NCBI RefSeq assembly: GCF_047344985.1
Contig: NZ_CP178861.1
Span: 1,240,001-1,304,000 of the forward strand
Direction of reading: 5' to 3'
DNA: 64,000 bases
Source: Bdellovibrio sp047344985
GTDB lineage: Bacteria; Bdellovibrionota; Bdellovibrionia; Bdellovibrionales; Bdellovibrionaceae
Positions within the stretch are counted from its first letter, which is position 1. Each line of letters begins with the position of its first letter. The translations under genes and the position numbers were made by a program. A model generated the notes under the pieces. It was not told the DNA's origin. It worked only from the letters and a program-made list of their open reading frames with translations, and did no database searches. Below, in pieces: positions 1 through 7,050 of the stretch.

Positions 1-339
1 AGAAGCCGTGAACCCCTCTGAGAGATCATGGATCCAAGTCTTGAGGAACTCATAGGAAAGTCTTTGGGAAGCAGAAAGAGCATGCGGTTTTCTTTGAGGA
101 CGAACCTTCGGCGCTGGGTATTGTCCTCGCGGTGTTTGGAATTCTAAACGATTGATTTGTCCAAGCAAATAAGCAAGATGCAGAGGATCTGCGTGCAAGT
201 TTGCAGAGCTATTTCCCTGGGAAGAGGAGCTTGTTTCACTCATTTTCTCTCGAAGAATTTGCTTAAAACTTGCTTGAAAACTCATGCCTTTCTTATCGGT
301 TGCACCCTCAATCTCCTCAGTCCAGAAGGGGTTTTCCAT
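1..339 (-). CDS. Hypothetical protein, N-terminal part (runs off left edge)
   Basis: Reading the minus strand from an ATG at 339 to base 1 gives 113 open codons with no stop, so the gene continues outside the window. An AGGG-type ribosome site lies about 10 nt upstream of the ATG. The protein starts MENPFWTEEIEGATDKKG, has a Ser-rich stretch near residues 33-43, and then a segment (about 88-108) that reads like a helix pair. I do not recognise the family; the spacing of the last helix resembles the approach to a J-domain, but the decisive HPD motif would lie outside the window. Composition and codon use look coding throughout. It is divergent from the SWIB gene and shares its upstream region. 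Confidence 0.72.
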   Translation of the reverse strand, partial: MENPFWTEEIEGATDKKGMSFQASFKQILREKMSETSSSSQGNSSANLHADPLHLAYLLGQINRLEFQTPRGQYPAPKVRPQRKPHALSASQRLSYEFLKTWIHDLSEGFTAS

Positions 340-435
340 CGAGAAATAGCCCTTTTTCCTAGGGGAAAGGGGGTGTTTGGGAAGGGAAAAGGCAGTTTTC
401 CGAGGGAAAAACGGGGTAAATCTGCTTCCAGTGCG

Positions 436-467
436 AAAAAAAAATGATTTAGCATGCATTTTTTTTT
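436..467. repeat. A-tract/T-tract inverted repeat upstream of the SWIB promoter
   Basis: Nine A residues followed by TG (436-446) are mirrored by CA followed by nine T residues (457-467). The T-tract directly abuts the -35 hexamer at 466-471, the place where an UP element binds the RNA polymerase alpha subunit. Probably a promoter-strengthening or curved-DNA element rather than a terminator, as it has no GC stem. Confidence 0.45.
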
Positions 468-494
468 GGACAAACGCCTCGACTTAGATACACA
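466..494 (+). promoter_or_regulatory. Sigma70-like promoter of the SWIB gene
   Basis: TTGGAC (466-471), 17-bp spacer, TACACA (489-494). It gives a leader of about 45 nt ending in a strong GGAGG ribosome site before the ATG at 545. Confidence 0.5.
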
Positions 495-544
495 CTAAGC
501 TCATTCGTATAAACGAGACTAAAAACCTAACGGAGGAATTTAGA

Positions 545-934
545 ATGGCAAAAGCTAAGAAAGCTACTACTAAGAAAGCTGCAGCTAAAAAAGCTGCTCC
601 AAAAAAAGCTGCTAAGAAAGCCGCAGCTCCAAAAAAAGCAGCTGCTAAAAAAGCAGCAGCTCCAAAAAAAGCTAAGACTGCTCGCAAACCAAATGCAGCA
701 TTCATGAAAGCTTTGACTCCATCTGCAGCTTTGGCAGCAGTTGTTGGTGCTTCTCCACTTCCACGTACTGAAGTTGTTAAGAAACTTTGGGCATACATCA
801 AGAAGAACGGTCTTCAAGATGCTAAGAACAAAAGAAACATCAATGCTGATGCAAAACTTAAAGAAGTTTTCGGCGGCAAAACTACAGTTTCTATGTTCGA
901 CATGACTAAACTTGTTTCTAAGCACTTGAAATAG
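545..934 (+). CDS. SWIB/MDM2-domain protein with histone H1-like lysine-rich tail
   Basis: 129 aa. Residues 2-49 are a low-complexity, strongly basic tail of repeated KKA/KKAA/APKK units, as in bacterial histone H1-like proteins, and very likely bind DNA. Residues about 53-129 form a SWIB domain (start ALTPSAALAAVVG, then an LWAYIKKNGLQD helix and the FDMTKLVSKHL C-terminal helix). SWIB domains in eukaryotes are chromatin-remodelling subunits; stand-alone bacterial copies are best known from Chlamydia, where they are found alone or fused to topoisomerase. Inferred role: nucleoid packing or DNA-topology partner. A strong GGAGG site precedes the ATG, and codon use is that of a highly expressed gene. 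Confidence 0.88.
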   Translation: MAKAKKATTKKAAAKKAAPKKAAKKAAAPKKAAAKKAAAPKKAKTARKPNAAFMKALTPSAALAAVVGASPLPRTEVVKKLWAYIKKNGLQDAKNKRNINADAKLKEVFGGKTTVSMFDMTKLVSKHLK

Positions 935-967
935 TCTTAGAATCAGTTTTAAAGCTGAACAAGATTC

Positions 968-997
968 AAAAGCCTGGGGAAACCCGGGCTTTTGTGT
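968..997 (+). terminator. Rho-independent terminator after the SWIB gene
   Basis: AAAAGCC-T-GGG pairs with CCC-G-GGCTTTT around a GAAA tetraloop, with a U-rich tail. Confidence 0.75.
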
Positions 998-1052
998 TTC
1001 TGGGCCCTGTCTCATTCGGTGTTTTGGCCTATCCAACCTAGGTCCGCTGTGC

Positions 1053-1058
1053 TATAAA
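1053..1058 (+). promoter_or_regulatory. -10 hexamer of map, positioned for a leaderless transcript
   Basis: TATAAA ends 8 nt before the ATG at 1067, and no Shine-Dalgarno is present in the CCCCTCT spacer. Transcription would start at or next to the A of the ATG. No convincing -35 is seen. Confidence 0.45.
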
Positions 1059-1066
1059 TCCCCTCT

Positions 1067-1831
1067 ATGGGAATCAAGCCTCTGTCTTTAGAAGAAATCA
1101 AAAAAATGACTCGTGCCTGCCGTATCGCGGCCGATACTTTGACCTACCTTGATAAGTACATCAAAGTCGGCATGACAACGAACGAGATCGATCAACTCTG
1201 CAATGACTTTATGATGAGCAAAGACGCGAAGTCCGCTTGTTTGGGATATCATGGATATCCTAAGTACACTTGCACCTCCGTAAACGAAGTGGTCTGCCAC
1301 GGTGTTCCTGATGATAAGACAGTTCTTCAAGACGGCGACATCATCAACGTTGATGTGACGGCTTGGATTGATGGCTTCTTCGGTGACACATCAAAAATGT
1401 ATATGATCGGTGACGTCTCTGAAGACGCCAAAGACCTTGTCGAGACCGCTCGCATGGCCCGTGATCGTGGTATTGAAGCGATCACTCCCAACGGTTGGAC
1501 CGGCGATATTGGCTTTGAGACCAATAAACTTGTAACCCGTAAGGGTTATACGACTGTGAAAGAGATTGGCGGCCACGGCGTTGGGCGTATCTTCCACGAA
1601 GAACCCTTCGTTCCGTCTTTCGGTAAAAAGGGCAAGGGCGACCGCCTAGTTCCTTTCCATTGCATTACCGTAGAGCCGATGGTCAACCAAGGAACCGACG
1701 AGATCATTGAATACGCTATTCCTGGATCGAGCATTAAGTACTATCATACTGCAGATGGTCTATTATCTGCACAGTTTGAACATACGGTACTTGTGACAGA
1801 TACTGGATACGAAATTTTAACGCTGCCTTAG
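1067..1831 (+). CDS. map: Methionine aminopeptidase, type I
   Basis: 254 aa, the usual length for a short bacterial MetAP. It removes the N-terminal methionine from nascent proteins in the cytoplasm. All five metal ligands of the pita-bread fold are visible: Asp96, Asp107 (NVDV..GDTSKMY), His170 (GGHGVG), Glu203 (TVEPM) and Glu238 (FEHT), plus the catalytic His78 (VVCHGV). The start lacks a Shine-Dalgarno but sits directly below a TATAAA -10 box. Upstream of ahcY, with which it shares methionine metabolism only loosely; the 87-bp gap does not prove cotranscription. Confidence 0.97.
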   Translation: MGIKPLSLEEIKKMTRACRIAADTLTYLDKYIKVGMTTNEIDQLCNDFMMSKDAKSACLGYHGYPKYTCTSVNEVVCHGVPDDKTVLQDGDIINVDVTAWIDGFFGDTSKMYMIGDVSEDAKDLVETARMARDRGIEAITPNGWTGDIGFETNKLVTRKGYTTVKEIGGHGVGRIFHEEPFVPSFGKKGKGDRLVPFHCITVEPMVNQGTDEIIEYAIPGSSIKYYHTADGLLSAQFEHTVLVTDTGYEILTLP

Positions 1832-1918
1832 CGGCGGACGCCGGCAGTGTGGAGGGCCAGAGGCCCGGAACTGAAGCAATATTAATTTTTTTAAAAGACA
1901 ACCAAAGGATCAATATCA

Positions 1919-3325
1919 ATGTCACTAACGACAACGAACGGAAAATCCGCTATGAAAAAAAATGTAAAAGCAGCTCCAGCAAAATCAGCAGCTAAATTGC
2001 CTTCGGGCGATTTCAAAGTTTGCAAAGAAGCGATGGAGAGCCAAGAAGTTTTCGATAAATTGGCAAAATGGGGTCGTGAGGAAATCAAGATCGCCGAAAC
2101 TGAAATGCCAGGTTTGATGTCTCTTCGTAAAGAGTTCAAAAAATCTCAACCTCTTAAAGGTGCAAAAATCGCGGGTTGCCTTCACATGACAATCCAAACA
2201 GCGGTTTTGATCGAGACTCTTATCGAGCTTGGTGCAGAAATCCGTTGGTCTTCATGCAATATCTTCTCAACTCAAGATCACGCAGCGGTTGCGATGGCAG
2301 CAGCGGGCATCCCCGTATTTGCTTGGAAAGGTTTGACTGAAGAAGAATTCAACTGGTGCATCGAGCAGACAATCGTTGGTTGGGGCAAAGACGGCTTCAA
2401 CATGATCCTTGATGACGGTGGCGATTTGACAAACATGATGCATGAGCCACGCTTCGCTAAAGAATTGAAAAAGATCATCGGTATCTCTGAAGAGACAACA
2501 ACAGGTGTTCACAATCTAGAAGTGATGTTGAAAAACGGAAAATTGAAAGTTCCAGCGATCAACATCAATGACTCTGTAACTAAATCTAAGTTCGACAACT
2601 TGTACGGCTGCCGCGAATCTTTGGCAGATGGTATCAAGCGTGCAACGGACGTGATGGTTGCTGGTAAAATCTGCGTTGTTGCAGGTTACGGCGACGTAGG
2701 TAAAGGTTCTGCGCACTCATTGCGTGGTCTTGGTGCCCGCGTTCTTATCACTGAAATCGATCCTATCTGCGCATTGCAAGCAGCGATGGAAGGTTTCGAA
2801 GTTACTACTATGGACGAAGCCGCTAAGATCGGTGACATCTTTGTAACAGCAACTGGCTGCTGCGATATCATCACTGACAAGCACTTCAACTCTATGAAGA
2901 ACAACGCGATTGTGTGCAACATCGGTCACTTCGATATCGAAATCGATATGGCTTGGTTGAACAAGAACTCAAAAATCCGCGAAGTAAAACCACAAGTGGA
3001 CATCCACACTTTGAAAAACGGCAAACAAGTGATCATCCTTGCTAAAGGCCGTTTGGTGAATTTGGGTTGCGCAACGGGACACCCAAGCTTCGTCATGAGT
3101 AACTCATTCTCGAATCAAGTTTTGGCGCAAATGGAACTTTTCAACAACCGTGATAAGTATCAAGACATCGCTGTCTATCGTTTGCCTAAACACCTTGATG
3201 AGAAAGTGGCAGCTCTTCACCTAGAAAAACTTGGTGTTAAGTTGACTAAGTTGACTTCAAAGCAAGCTAAATACTTGCATACAAGTCCTAACGGTCCATT
3301 CAAACCGGAACACTATCGTTATTAA
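1919..3325 (+). CDS. ahcY: Adenosylhomocysteinase (S-adenosylhomocysteine hydrolase)
   Basis: 468 aa, normal for the bacterial enzyme. Cytosolic NAD-dependent hydrolysis of S-adenosylhomocysteine to adenosine and homocysteine, clearing the product of methyltransferases. Visible family signatures are the SSCNIFSTQDHAAVA substrate region, a Rossmann glycine motif near residues 256-263 (GYGDVGKG), the NIGHFDIEID segment and the C-terminal KPEHYRY tail that completes the neighbouring subunit's NAD site. The first ~25 residues are a basic, Ala/Lys-rich extension. The start has an AAAGGA site about 10 nt upstream. Followed by a strong terminator inside an unusual inverted-repeat element. Confidence 0.97.
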   Translation: MSLTTTNGKSAMKKNVKAAPAKSAAKLPSGDFKVCKEAMESQEVFDKLAKWGREEIKIAETEMPGLMSLRKEFKKSQPLKGAKIAGCLHMTIQTAVLIETLIELGAEIRWSSCNIFSTQDHAAVAMAAAGIPVFAWKGLTEEEFNWCIEQTIVGWGKDGFNMILDDGGDLTNMMHEPRFAKELKKIIGISEETTTGVHNLEVMLKNGKLKVPAININDSVTKSKFDNLYGCRESLADGIKRATDVMVAGKICVVAGYGDVGKGSAHSLRGLGARVLITEIDPICALQAAMEGFEVTTMDEAAKIGDIFVTATGCCDIITDKHFNSMKNNAIVCNIGHFDIEIDMAWLNKNSKIREVKPQVDIHTLKNGKQVIILAKGRLVNLGCATGHPSFVMSNSFSNQVLAQMELFNNRDKYQDIAVYRLPKHLDEKVAALHLEKLGVKLTKLTSKQAKYLHTSPNGPFKPEHYRY

Positions 3326-3333
3326 TCTAACCC

Positions 3334-3508
3334 GCTTTGGGTATAGAGGGCTGTGGAGCTTGCAAAACGCTCAGACAGTCCTCGCGCTTGGGGGAGGCTT
3401 GCTGGCCTCCCTTTTTTATTTTCCTTAGTCTTCTGATTACTACTGCATTTCTTTCTTGGCGCTGCGGAACTCGGTTTTGCAAGCTCCACAGTCCTCTATA
3501 CCCAAGGC
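3334..3508. repeat. 175-bp element with 35-bp terminal inverted repeats
   Basis: Left arm 3334-3368 and right arm 3474-3508 are reverse complements at 33 of 35 positions and enclose a 105-bp interior that contains the ahcY terminator. As RNA or single-stranded DNA it would fold into one long hairpin. It has no coding capacity and I see no target-site duplication at its edges. It may be a MITE/REP-like element or a structured 3' UTR. This, the flanking bases and the short palindrome at 3638-3650 are all I see in the 3326-3662 gap. Confidence 0.75.
3392..3417 (+). terminator. Rho-independent terminator of ahcY
   Basis: GGGAGGC pairs with GCCTCCC around a TTGCTG-type loop, followed by six T residues. 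It lies inside the loop of the larger inverted repeat. Confidence 0.8.
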
Positions 3509-3637
3509 TGGAGATTTTAACTTTAGGTTTTGGTGAAGGGTCTTTAGCGTGTGCATAAGTTTGCGCATGGAAGGACTTCAACTTTCCTTCGTTCTGCGCT
3601 TTGGGATCGGGCGCCTTGTCGGCGCGTTTGGGAGAAA

Positions 3638-3656
3638 GGTACCAGGTACTTTTTTC
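3638..3656 (-). terminator. Possible terminator palindrome (GGTACC-type) at the 3' end of the alkC operon
   Basis: GTACC and GGTAC halves flank a single base, with an A-rich left and T-rich right side. It could close transcripts arriving from the AlkC side or from ahcY. The stem is short and has no proper loop, so this is tentative. I see only one copy in the window. Confidence 0.3.
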
Positions 3657-3662
3657 TTTGAA

Positions 3663-4796
3663 CTATTTTTTTAGATTGAAGGGGACTTTCGCTAAGAGTT
3701 TTCCGTTCACCATGATTTCCAAATAGTGTGTGCCTGGATAATAGACTCTTGTTGTTACTGGTTTGAAGGAGTGTTTCTTTTTGATTGGTAAGACTTCTTT
3801 TGTCTTTAGGCTTTTTGTTGTTAGCTTAAAAACTTTGGGACTTGTTTCGCCGTTGGATTTTTTGTGATGGATTAAATAATCCACCATAATTTGGGCGGCG
3901 GTTGTGCTTGCTAGATCGAATGAGAACTCTAAGTGTTCTCCAATGCGGATTTCCTTTTTTGTTAGCTTGAGGTTTTTAACTTCGAGTTTGCCTTTGTTTT
4001 CAAAACCCAAAAGTTTCAATGCTTCTGGATGGCCTTTTTTCAGAAGTGTTCTTAAGGCGTGTCTGACAATCCAATCGATTTTTGGTTTTTGTTTCGCTGG
4101 AGCTTCTTTCAACCATTTTTGTGCGGTCTTAATTGCAGCCGTCGGATGATCTTTTGAAATGTCGTTCAAATGATTGGCCACGGATTTTCTTACGTACAAC
4201 TCGTCGTCGTATTTTAGTTTTTCTAAAAGTTCGATTGTCGGTGTTGGATCTTTGATGAAAGATTTTAGTTGTTCACCCCAAGGCAGTCTTGGTCTTGAAC
4301 CTTCCGAAACCAAACGTCTTACGTGATGACTTGGATCTTTGGTCCACTTGTGCAGAACTTTTAACGTCTTTGCTTCTTCTTGAATCAAGAATGGACGGAT
4401 GGCGAATTCTGCTGTGAATTTTTGTGTGAACTCATGCAAAGCTTTCATTGACTCGTCGAAATCTTTTAATCCGTATCTGTGCACGTATTCGGTGAAGGCC
4501 CATAGATCAAAACCTTTTAGTGGTTCTACTTTAGGAGCGGGCTTCACAGTTGCGTCGATAAGAATATCTAACGCTGTTGTGTAGTCCTGTGGCAGAAGTT
4601 CTTTTAAGAAATCGCAGATCAACTTCATTCTGGGTTTCATTTCCAGAGCGGGGAGTTGGCTGCTTAATTTATTAAAAGCTTTGCTGTCAAATTCCGGATG
4701 ATGAAATGCGATGTGCTTTGCTATGCGGGCCACGAGACCGGCATTGATCCAGTTTTTAAATGCTGATTCCGTTTCGATCTCGTTTTTTTGTGGCAT
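3663..4796 (-). CDS. AlkC-like DNA alkylation repair protein (HEAT-repeat DNA glycosylase)
   Basis: 377 aa. Residues 1-270 are alpha-helical HEAT-like repeats and carry the family signature SHHVRRLVSEGSRPRLPW (about 156-173). Residues ~275-377 are beta-rich (pairs such as FSFDLAST, LEIMVNGK), matching the C-terminal Ig-like domain known from part of the AlkC family. Members excise N3-methylated purines from DNA. It begins 6 nt after the orn stop with no Shine-Dalgarno of its own, so it is probably translationally coupled to orn. The assignment to AlkC rather than AlkD rests on the signature and the extra C-terminal domain. Confidence 0.85.
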   Translation of the reverse strand: MPQKNEIETESAFKNWINAGLVARIAKHIAFHHPEFDSKAFNKLSSQLPALEMKPRMKLICDFLKELLPQDYTTALDILIDATVKPAPKVEPLKGFDLWAFTEYVHRYGLKDFDESMKALHEFTQKFTAEFAIRPFLIQEEAKTLKVLHKWTKDPSHHVRRLVSEGSRPRLPWGEQLKSFIKDPTPTIELLEKLKYDDELYVRKSVANHLNDISKDHPTAAIKTAQKWLKEAPAKQKPKIDWIVRHALRTLLKKGHPEALKLLGFENKGKLEVKNLKLTKKEIRIGEHLEFSFDLASTTAAQIMVDYLIHHKKSNGETSPKVFKLTTKSLKTKEVLPIKKKHSFKPVTTRVYYPGTHYLEIMVNGKLLAKVPFNLKK

Positions 4797-4802
4797 AGAT
4801 TC

Positions 4803-5324
4803 TTAGAATTTCAATTTGTCGCAGTACGCGCGAAGTTCTTGAATGCTCTCACGGATGTCGTCAAGGGCACGGTGTTTGTTCGCTTTTTGATACACGTAAT
4901 TGAACTTGTTGTTGATGATCACCTTCCATGACGACACGTCCACCATGCGGTAGTGCAGGCGTGGAGAAAGATCTTTCATGTACTTATCGATGAAAAGACG
5001 ATCTTGCATGATCGAGTTTCCAGCAAGTACCGGGCGATCTTTTGGATCTGGGAAATGTTTTTTCACCATGTCGACAAGCTTTGCTTCGACTTGATCTGGA
5101 TCCATGCCGAAAGGAACTTTCGCCGTGAGGCCTGATTTTTTATGGTGTTCCGTATTCCACGCATCCATGGCGTCTAAATACTTTTGCGGTTGTTTAACAA
5201 CGGTTTCAAATGTGTCGAGCTCTTTAAAGTTTAAATCAGTGACGATAGCTGCGACTTCGATGATCACTTCTTTTTCGACATCGAGACCTGTCATCTCCAT
5301 ATCGAGCCAAAAAAGTTTCTGCAT
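4803..5324 (-). CDS. orn: Oligoribonuclease
   Basis: 173 aa, close to the ~180 aa norm. DEDDh-type 3'-5' exonuclease that degrades 2-5 nt RNAs, including pGpG from cyclic-di-GMP turnover, which matters in predatory bacteria that rely on this signal. Catalytic acidic residues are visible: Asp8 and Glu10 (FWLDMEMTGLD), Asp108 (NSIMQDRLFID) and His151 with Asp155/156 (KHRALDDI). A TAGGA site precedes the ATG. First gene of a two-gene unit with the alkC-like gene. Confidence 0.96.
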   Translation of the reverse strand: MQKLFWLDMEMTGLDVEKEVIIEVAAIVTDLNFKELDTFETVVKQPQKYLDAMDAWNTEHHKKSGLTAKVPFGMDPDQVEAKLVDMVKKHFPDPKDRPVLAGNSIMQDRLFIDKYMKDLSPRLHYRMVDVSSWKVIINNKFNYVYQKANKHRALDDIRESIQELRAYCDKLKF

Positions 5325-5402
5325 GAGGAAATCCTATTCTAGGGTCTTTGACCCGAAACTTCCCCTATGATGATGGATTTAAGGTGTAAAAGACAAGAAG
5401 GT

Positions 5403-5813
5403 TTACGGCTTCTGTTGCCCCATGCCGGAGCGAAGGGCGTTCTCAACCGTGCTAATTAGCGCTCGCTCGTCCCAAGGTTTGTCAATGAACGCATATACGC
5501 CTAAGCGCTGGGCTTCAAGAACCATGTCTTTTTGGCCGTAGCCCGTGTGAATGATGAAAGGAATATTAAGTCCGCTTTCGCGCATCCACTTTAAAACTTC
5601 GAGCCCTGATTTTTTTGGCATTTTTTCGTCAGAAAGAACGGCATCGAACTTTTGTGATTTCAAAAGATCAATACCTTCAAGACCATTTGCGGCTTGTTGA
5701 ATTTCACTGGCAGACTCTTCAAGCAGAGCCATTAAAACTTCACGCAACTCGGACTCATCGTCGATGATGAGAAGACGTCCTTTGTTTGTCGTGTTTTCAG
5801 AATTATTCGTCAT
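5403..5813 (-). CDS. Single-domain response regulator (CheY-like receiver)
   Basis: 136 aa consisting of one receiver domain after a 12-residue polar N-terminus. The acidic pocket is Asp18/Asp19, the phospho-acceptor Asp62 (VLSDEKMP), the switch Thr90 (HTGYG) and Lys112 (DKPW). No output domain, so it signals by protein contact. No sensor kinase is adjacent, making it an orphan. The C-terminus is polar. The start has no Shine-Dalgarno; a CATAAT box ends 6 nt before it. Confidence 0.93.
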   Translation of the reverse strand: MTNNSENTTNKGRLLIIDDESELREVLMALLEESASEIQQAANGLEGIDLLKSQKFDAVLSDEKMPKKSGLEVLKWMRESGLNIPFIIHTGYGQKDMVLEAQRLGVYAFIDKPWDERALISTVENALRSGMGQQKP

Positions 5814-5819
5814 AAGAGT

Positions 5820-5848
5820 ATTATGACAAAGATTAAGAAAATCGTCAC
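5820..5848 (-). promoter_or_regulatory. Promoter of the response-regulator gene (leaderless type)
   Basis: On the minus strand, GTGACG, a 17-bp spacer and CATAAT are followed by 6 nt and then the ATG at 5813. The -35 falls inside the hairpin that ends the neighbouring HMA gene. Confidence 0.4.
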
Positions 5849-5867
5849 CGCCTGAGAGGCGATGACG
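5843..5867 (-). terminator. Hairpin terminator after the HMA-domain gene
   Basis: CGTCAYCGCC and GGCGATGACG pair around a five-base loop with one mismatch. On the minus strand it is followed by ATTTTCTTAATCTTT. Confidence 0.55.
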
Positions 5868-5920
5868 TGGTCAAATTATTTTGTGCAAAAACAAAAGTTG
5901 TTAAGAACTCTTTAAAATGT

Positions 5921-6196
5921 TTATTTGCTTTTTGTTGAACCTGTGACTTTGTATTCGCCAGCTTTAGAAATCGCCGCTTGGATTTGCTCTTGAGAAATAT
6001 TGATTCCTGTTTTTGGAGAGATCACTACTTTACCCATCGTAACATCGCATTTTTCCAAACCATCCATCTTGCAAACCTGAGCTTTGATGGCCTTCGCGCA
6101 AGATCCGCAGTGCATGCCTTCAACGGCGTATGTGATTGTTTCTGCAAGAGCAGTTTGAGAAAGTAACAAAGCTGTCAAAACCAGAGCTTTTTTCAT
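5921..6196 (-). CDS. Periplasmic heavy-metal-associated (HMA) domain protein
   Basis: 91 aa. A clean signal peptide (cleavage likely after ALA at residue 19) precedes one HMA domain with the metal-binding motif GMHCGSCA (Cys30 and Cys33). Exported proteins of this kind (MerP- or CopZ-like) carry soft metals such as Cu+ or Hg2+ in the periplasm. Two more cysteines (42 and 50) may form a disulfide. No metal ATPase or mer gene is adjacent, so the metal is unknown. A GGAG-type site lies before the ATG. Confidence 0.9.
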   Translation of the reverse strand: MKKALVLTALLLSQTALAETITYAVEGMHCGSCAKAIKAQVCKMDGLEKCDVTMGKVVISPKTGINISQEQIQAAISKAGEYKVTGSTKSK

Positions 6197-6347
6197 GGGG
6201 TTCTCCTTTGGATATGGGAAACTACACTATACCCGAAACCGGGCTTTTCCAAGGGGCCAATTTGCTGAAAAAGAGGGCATAATGAGGCTTGTCATGCCCA
6301 CCGTTGAGAGGAAAGAGCGGGTATTTTAAGGGGATCGTAAAAAAGTG

Positions 6348-6376
6348 TTGAATTACGCGGTCACTGTAGCTATAAA
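6348..6376 (+). promoter_or_regulatory. Promoter of tRNA-Asp
   Basis: TTGAAT (6348-6353), 17-bp spacer, TATAAA (6371-6376), about 20 bp upstream of the mature tRNA 5' end. Confidence 0.6.
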
Positions 6377-6395
6377 AGATTCTCCAAATCGATGT

Positions 6396-6472
6396 GGGGT
6401 GGTAGTTAAGTTGGTTATAACGTCCGCCTGTCACGCGGAAGGCCGCGGGTTCGAGTCCCGTCCACCCCGCCA
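6396..6472 (+). tRNA. tRNA-Asp (anticodon GTC)
   Basis: 77 nt including an encoded CCA. Acceptor stem GGGGTGG/CCACCCC, anticodon stem TCCGC/GCGGA with loop CTGTCAC (anticodon GTC), T-arm with TTCGAGT, discriminator G. The 3' end is part of a direct repeat found again at 8009-8059, so the gene has served as an integration site. Confidence 0.97.
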
Positions 6473-6510
6473 TTTTTTAGCGAAAATGGCCGACCTCACA
6501 AACGATGGAA
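6460..6510 (+). repeat. Direct repeat copy 1 (attL-like) at the tRNA-Asp 3' end
   Basis: 51 bp covering the last 13 nt of the tRNA and 38 bp beyond it; 49 of 51 bases match 8009-8059. The part after the CCA contains a GCCATTTT...AAAATGGC hairpin. Confidence 0.8.
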
Positions 6511-6513
6511 ATT

Positions 6514-6542
6514 AAAAAGGAAGCCTCTGAGCTTCCTTTTTT
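6514..6542. terminator. Bidirectional terminator between tRNA-Asp and island genes
   Basis: AAAAAGGAAGC pairs with GCTTCCTTTTTT around CTCTGA. Suits the tRNA transcript on the plus strand and the island operon on the minus strand. Confidence 0.75.
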
Positions 6543-6553
6543 AATTGTGTCAC

Positions 6554-6706
6554 TTAGAGTTTAGCCGTAACAACCTTTCCATCTTTTATGAAGCGAACGA
6601 ATAGGCACAACTCCGCTCCACAACGGGCGCAACTTTCACTAACGTAACTCTCTTGACGAGTGCTTACGCAGGAGCAATGAGATTTTTGCGCAAAGAATTG
6701 CGGCAT
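6554..6706 (-). CDS. Small cysteine-rich (zinc-ribbon-like) protein
   Basis: A 50-aa reading frame on the minus strand: it starts MPQFFAQKSHCSCVS and holds CARCGAELC at residues 26-34, giving two Cys pairs suitable for one zinc ion. The open frame extends upstream to the stop of the preceding gene (6755-6757) and reads as sensible protein there too, so translation may begin earlier at a non-ATG codon or by reinitiation; I chose the first ATG. It lies third in a minus-strand unit after the 218-aa and 94-aa genes. Function unknown. Confidence 0.5.
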   Translation of the reverse strand: MPQFFAQKSHCSCVSTRQESYVSESCARCGAELCLFVRFIKDGKVVTAKL

Positions 6707-6754
6707 GGTTACTGTAACTGGCGGCAACGTGACTTGCTTGAAGTACTTAGCGCC

Positions 6755-7039
6755 TTATCGGCCCATTAGTGTCTTTAATTTCTTAGCTGTATCACCAGGA
6801 AAGGCTTTACATTCTTTCTTGTCAGTTAGAATTACAATCTTAGTGATGATCCCTGCTTTTTCGTTCATACAATTCCAAACTTTCGAATCTGGATTTTTCT
6901 CACACTTTGAGGCCTTTTCGATTTCTTTGACAACTGATTCAATCTTAGTGTCGGCTACCGCCTTATACTCAATACAATCCTTAAGGATTACTGGTTGAAG
7001 ATTTGCTATGTTTATTGCGAATACGAGAAGGTAGTACAT
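6755..7039 (-). CDS. Small hypothetical protein with N-terminal hydrophobic segment
   Basis: 94 aa. Begins with a hydrophobic stretch (residues 2-18) that may be a signal peptide or membrane anchor, followed by a charged domain with four cysteines, two of them in SKCEKN and WNCMN. A GGAG site 6 nt before the ATG lies just after the stop of the 218-aa gene, with 11 nt between the two, so the pair is an operon. No family recognised. Part of the AT-rich island next to tRNA-Asp. Confidence 0.7.
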   Translation of the reverse strand: MYYLLVFAINIANLQPVILKDCIEYKAVADTKIESVVKEIEKASKCEKNPDSKVWNCMNEKAGIITKIVILTDKKECKAFPGDTAKKLKTLMGR

Positions 7040-7050
7040 TTGAGCTCCAA

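Noticed and set aside
157..473. Overlapping short frames on both strands near the left edge
   Set aside because: They are out of frame with the minus-strand gene at 1-339 and its leader, with unlikely composition.
3331..3520. Possible integron attC site (long imperfect palindrome)
   Set aside because: The left flank could pass for an attC box but the right end lacks the GTTRRRY complement, and there is no integrase or cassette array.
3327..3581. Frames of 73-84 aa on both strands after ahcY
   Set aside because: They come from the inverted-repeat element and terminator and have no ribosome site.
6222..6473. Minus-strand frame starting MAGWTGLEPAAFRVTGG across the tRNA-Asp gene
   Set aside because: It is the well-known false translation of the complement of a tRNA-Asp gene; the tRNA is real and the frame has no ribosome site.
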